Source: an uncultured Caryophanales bacterium (GTDB lineage Bacteria > Bacillota_I > Bacilli_A > RF39 > UBA660). Taken from it: a stretch of 6,300 nt of DNA. The translations under genes were made by a program, and so were the position numbers. Numbering within the stretch: position 1 is the stretch's first letter; every line of letters starts with the position of its first letter. This document shows, in pieces, positions 5,547 to 6,300 of this stretch. The notes below the pieces were generated by a model. That model had not been told where the DNA came from and made no database searches. It worked only from the letters and a program-made list of their open reading frames with translations. The stretch covers positions 1 to 6,300 of the forward strand of contig CALCBO010000313.1 of assembly GCA_937897245.1 (NCBI GenBank), read 5' to 3'.

Positions 5547-6300
5547 ATGGAAAAGACAAGACTATTAGTTATTGATGATAGTGAAGATTTAGTTGGTATG
5601 ATAAAGGAGTACTTTAATAAAGTTGCAAATATTGAAGTAACTCTAGAAGCAAAAGATGGTAATGAAGGAATTAGGTTAATTGAAAAGAGAAAAGATGATT
5701 ATGATATCATTCTCTTAGATATTGTTATGCCCAATAAAGATGGATTAAATGTCTTAGAATACATTAATCAGAACAAAATAGATAAAAAAGTAATTGTTTT
5801 AACATCTTATGGTAGTCAAGAAATAATACATACAGTAGCTATGTTAGGTGCTAGTTATTTTATTTTAAAACCATTTGAATTGTCTGATTTAGAAAATAAA
5901 ATTAATATTTTAAGTAAGAAGAATCCTACTGGAGAATCAATAGATTTATTTCATAACAATTTACAAATATCAATTACTAAAACTCTTCATGAGTTAGGAG
6001 TACCATCACACATAAAAGGATATCAATATATTAGAGAAGGTATTACTATAGTGTACCAAAAACCAGAAATAATTGGTGGCATTACCAAGGAGTTGTATCC
6101 TGAAATCGCAAAAAAGTTTAATTCCACGGTTTCTAGGGTAGAAAGAGCAATCAGACATGCTATTGAAGTAAGTTGGAATCGTGGTAATTGGGATCTAATG
6201 GAAGATATTTTTGGACATAGTGTTGATATTGATAAAGCTAAACCTACCAACTCAGAATTCATTGTAACTACAGCAGACAAACTACGTTTAGAATTTAGTA
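5547..6300 (+). CDS. spo0A: Sporulation master response regulator Spo0A (3' end cut by window)
   Basis: Two-domain response regulator that, when phosphorylated by the sporulation phosphorelay or directly by kinases, dimerises and binds 0A boxes to commit the cell to sporulation and other stationary-phase programmes. The 251 visible residues run to the window edge without a stop; the family has about 265, so few codons are missing. The receiver domain (about 4-122) has the acidic pair D10/D11, phosphoacceptor D58 in LLDIVMP, T86, Y104 and K108 in LKPFE. A short linker (about 123-134) leads to the Spo0A_C effector domain, with [18 protein letters not shown] (144-161), [10 protein letters not shown] and the recognition helix [15 protein letters not shown] (196-210), then AKPTNSEFI and ADKLRLE, almost identical to the B. 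subtilis pattern. AGGAG at 5536-5540 lies six bases before the ATG. It is monocistronic at the visible end and sits beside tpiA, not spoIVB. Confidence 0.97.
   Translation, partial: MEKTRLLVIDDSEDLVGMIKEYFNKVANIEVTLEAKDGNEGIRLIEKRKDDYDIILLDIVMPNKDGLNVLEYINQNKIDKKVIVLTSYGSQEIIHTVAMLGASYFILKPFELSDLENKINILSKKNPTGESIDLFHNNLQISITKTLHELGVPSHIKGYQYIREGITIVYQKPEIIGGITKELYPEIAKKFNSTVSRVERAIRHAIEVSWNRGNWDLMEDIFGHSVDIDKAKPTNSEFIVTTADKLRLEFS

Noticed and set aside
5531..5575. Upstream ATG and short overlapping frame at the spo0A ribosome site
   Set aside because: The ATG at 5531 is out of frame, has no Shine-Dalgarno site of its own, and contains the spo0A ribosome site; it is most likely chance.
6023..6280. 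Minus-strand open frame of 85 codons
   Set aside because: It is antisense to the highly conserved Spo0A effector domain; no independent support.
1..6300. Mycoplasma-type genetic code (TGA as tryptophan)
   Set aside because: Tryptophans at conserved sites (GAPDH WYDNE, Pgk VWNGP, TpiA EPIW, Spo0A EVSW) use TGG, and TGA serves as stop in the ATGA overlaps.

Overview
The window is AT-rich (roughly 30% GC by eye) and carries central glycolysis genes, a small membrane-lipid gene set and a Spo0A-type master regulator of sporulation. All tryptophans checked use TGG and TGA is a working stop in four genes, so the standard bacterial code applies and a Mycoplasma-type code is excluded. AGA-rich arginine usage, strong Shine-Dalgarno sites and Spo0A point to a low-GC Firmicute (Bacillota) from a spore-forming lineage. 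An uncultured gut Bacilli, Erysipelotrichia-like or Clostridia-like genome is plausible; I cannot fix the genus.

Layout, all genes on the + strand. (1) 1-736: the C-terminal three quarters of glyceraldehyde-3-phosphate dehydrogenase (gap), closed by an intrinsic terminator at 764-790. (2) 801-5482: a five-gene operon with its own extended -10 promoter: pgk, a GNAT-like protein, a flippase-like multi-pass membrane protein, a GT4 glycosyltransferase of the diacylglycerol glucosyltransferase type, and tpiA. The last four genes are joined by three identical 4-base ATGA stop/start overlaps. A strong hairpin plus T-tract ends the unit at 5451-5482. (3) 5485-6300: spo0A with its own sigma-A-type promoter, cut off by the window end a few codons before its expected stop. 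It has no stop inside the window, so an ORF search that requires one would miss it.

How the genes may work together. Gap, Pgk and TpiA are consecutive enzymes of lower glycolysis. The unusual point is the three-gene membrane/glycolipid set inserted between pgk and tpiA. TpiA sets the level of dihydroxyacetone phosphate, the source of the glycerol backbone of diacylglycerol, which is the probable acceptor of the GT4 enzyme; the flippase-like protein could move the product. This link is inference. The second notable point is a perfect Spo0A-binding heptamer (0A box, TGTCGAA on the minus strand) inside the tpiA terminator hairpin just upstream of the spo0A promoter, with a second near-match beside it. 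This suggests spo0A autoregulation from DNA shared with the glycolytic terminator. No IS element, CRISPR array, tRNA or rRNA was seen, and no gene-free stretch exceeds about 100 bases.
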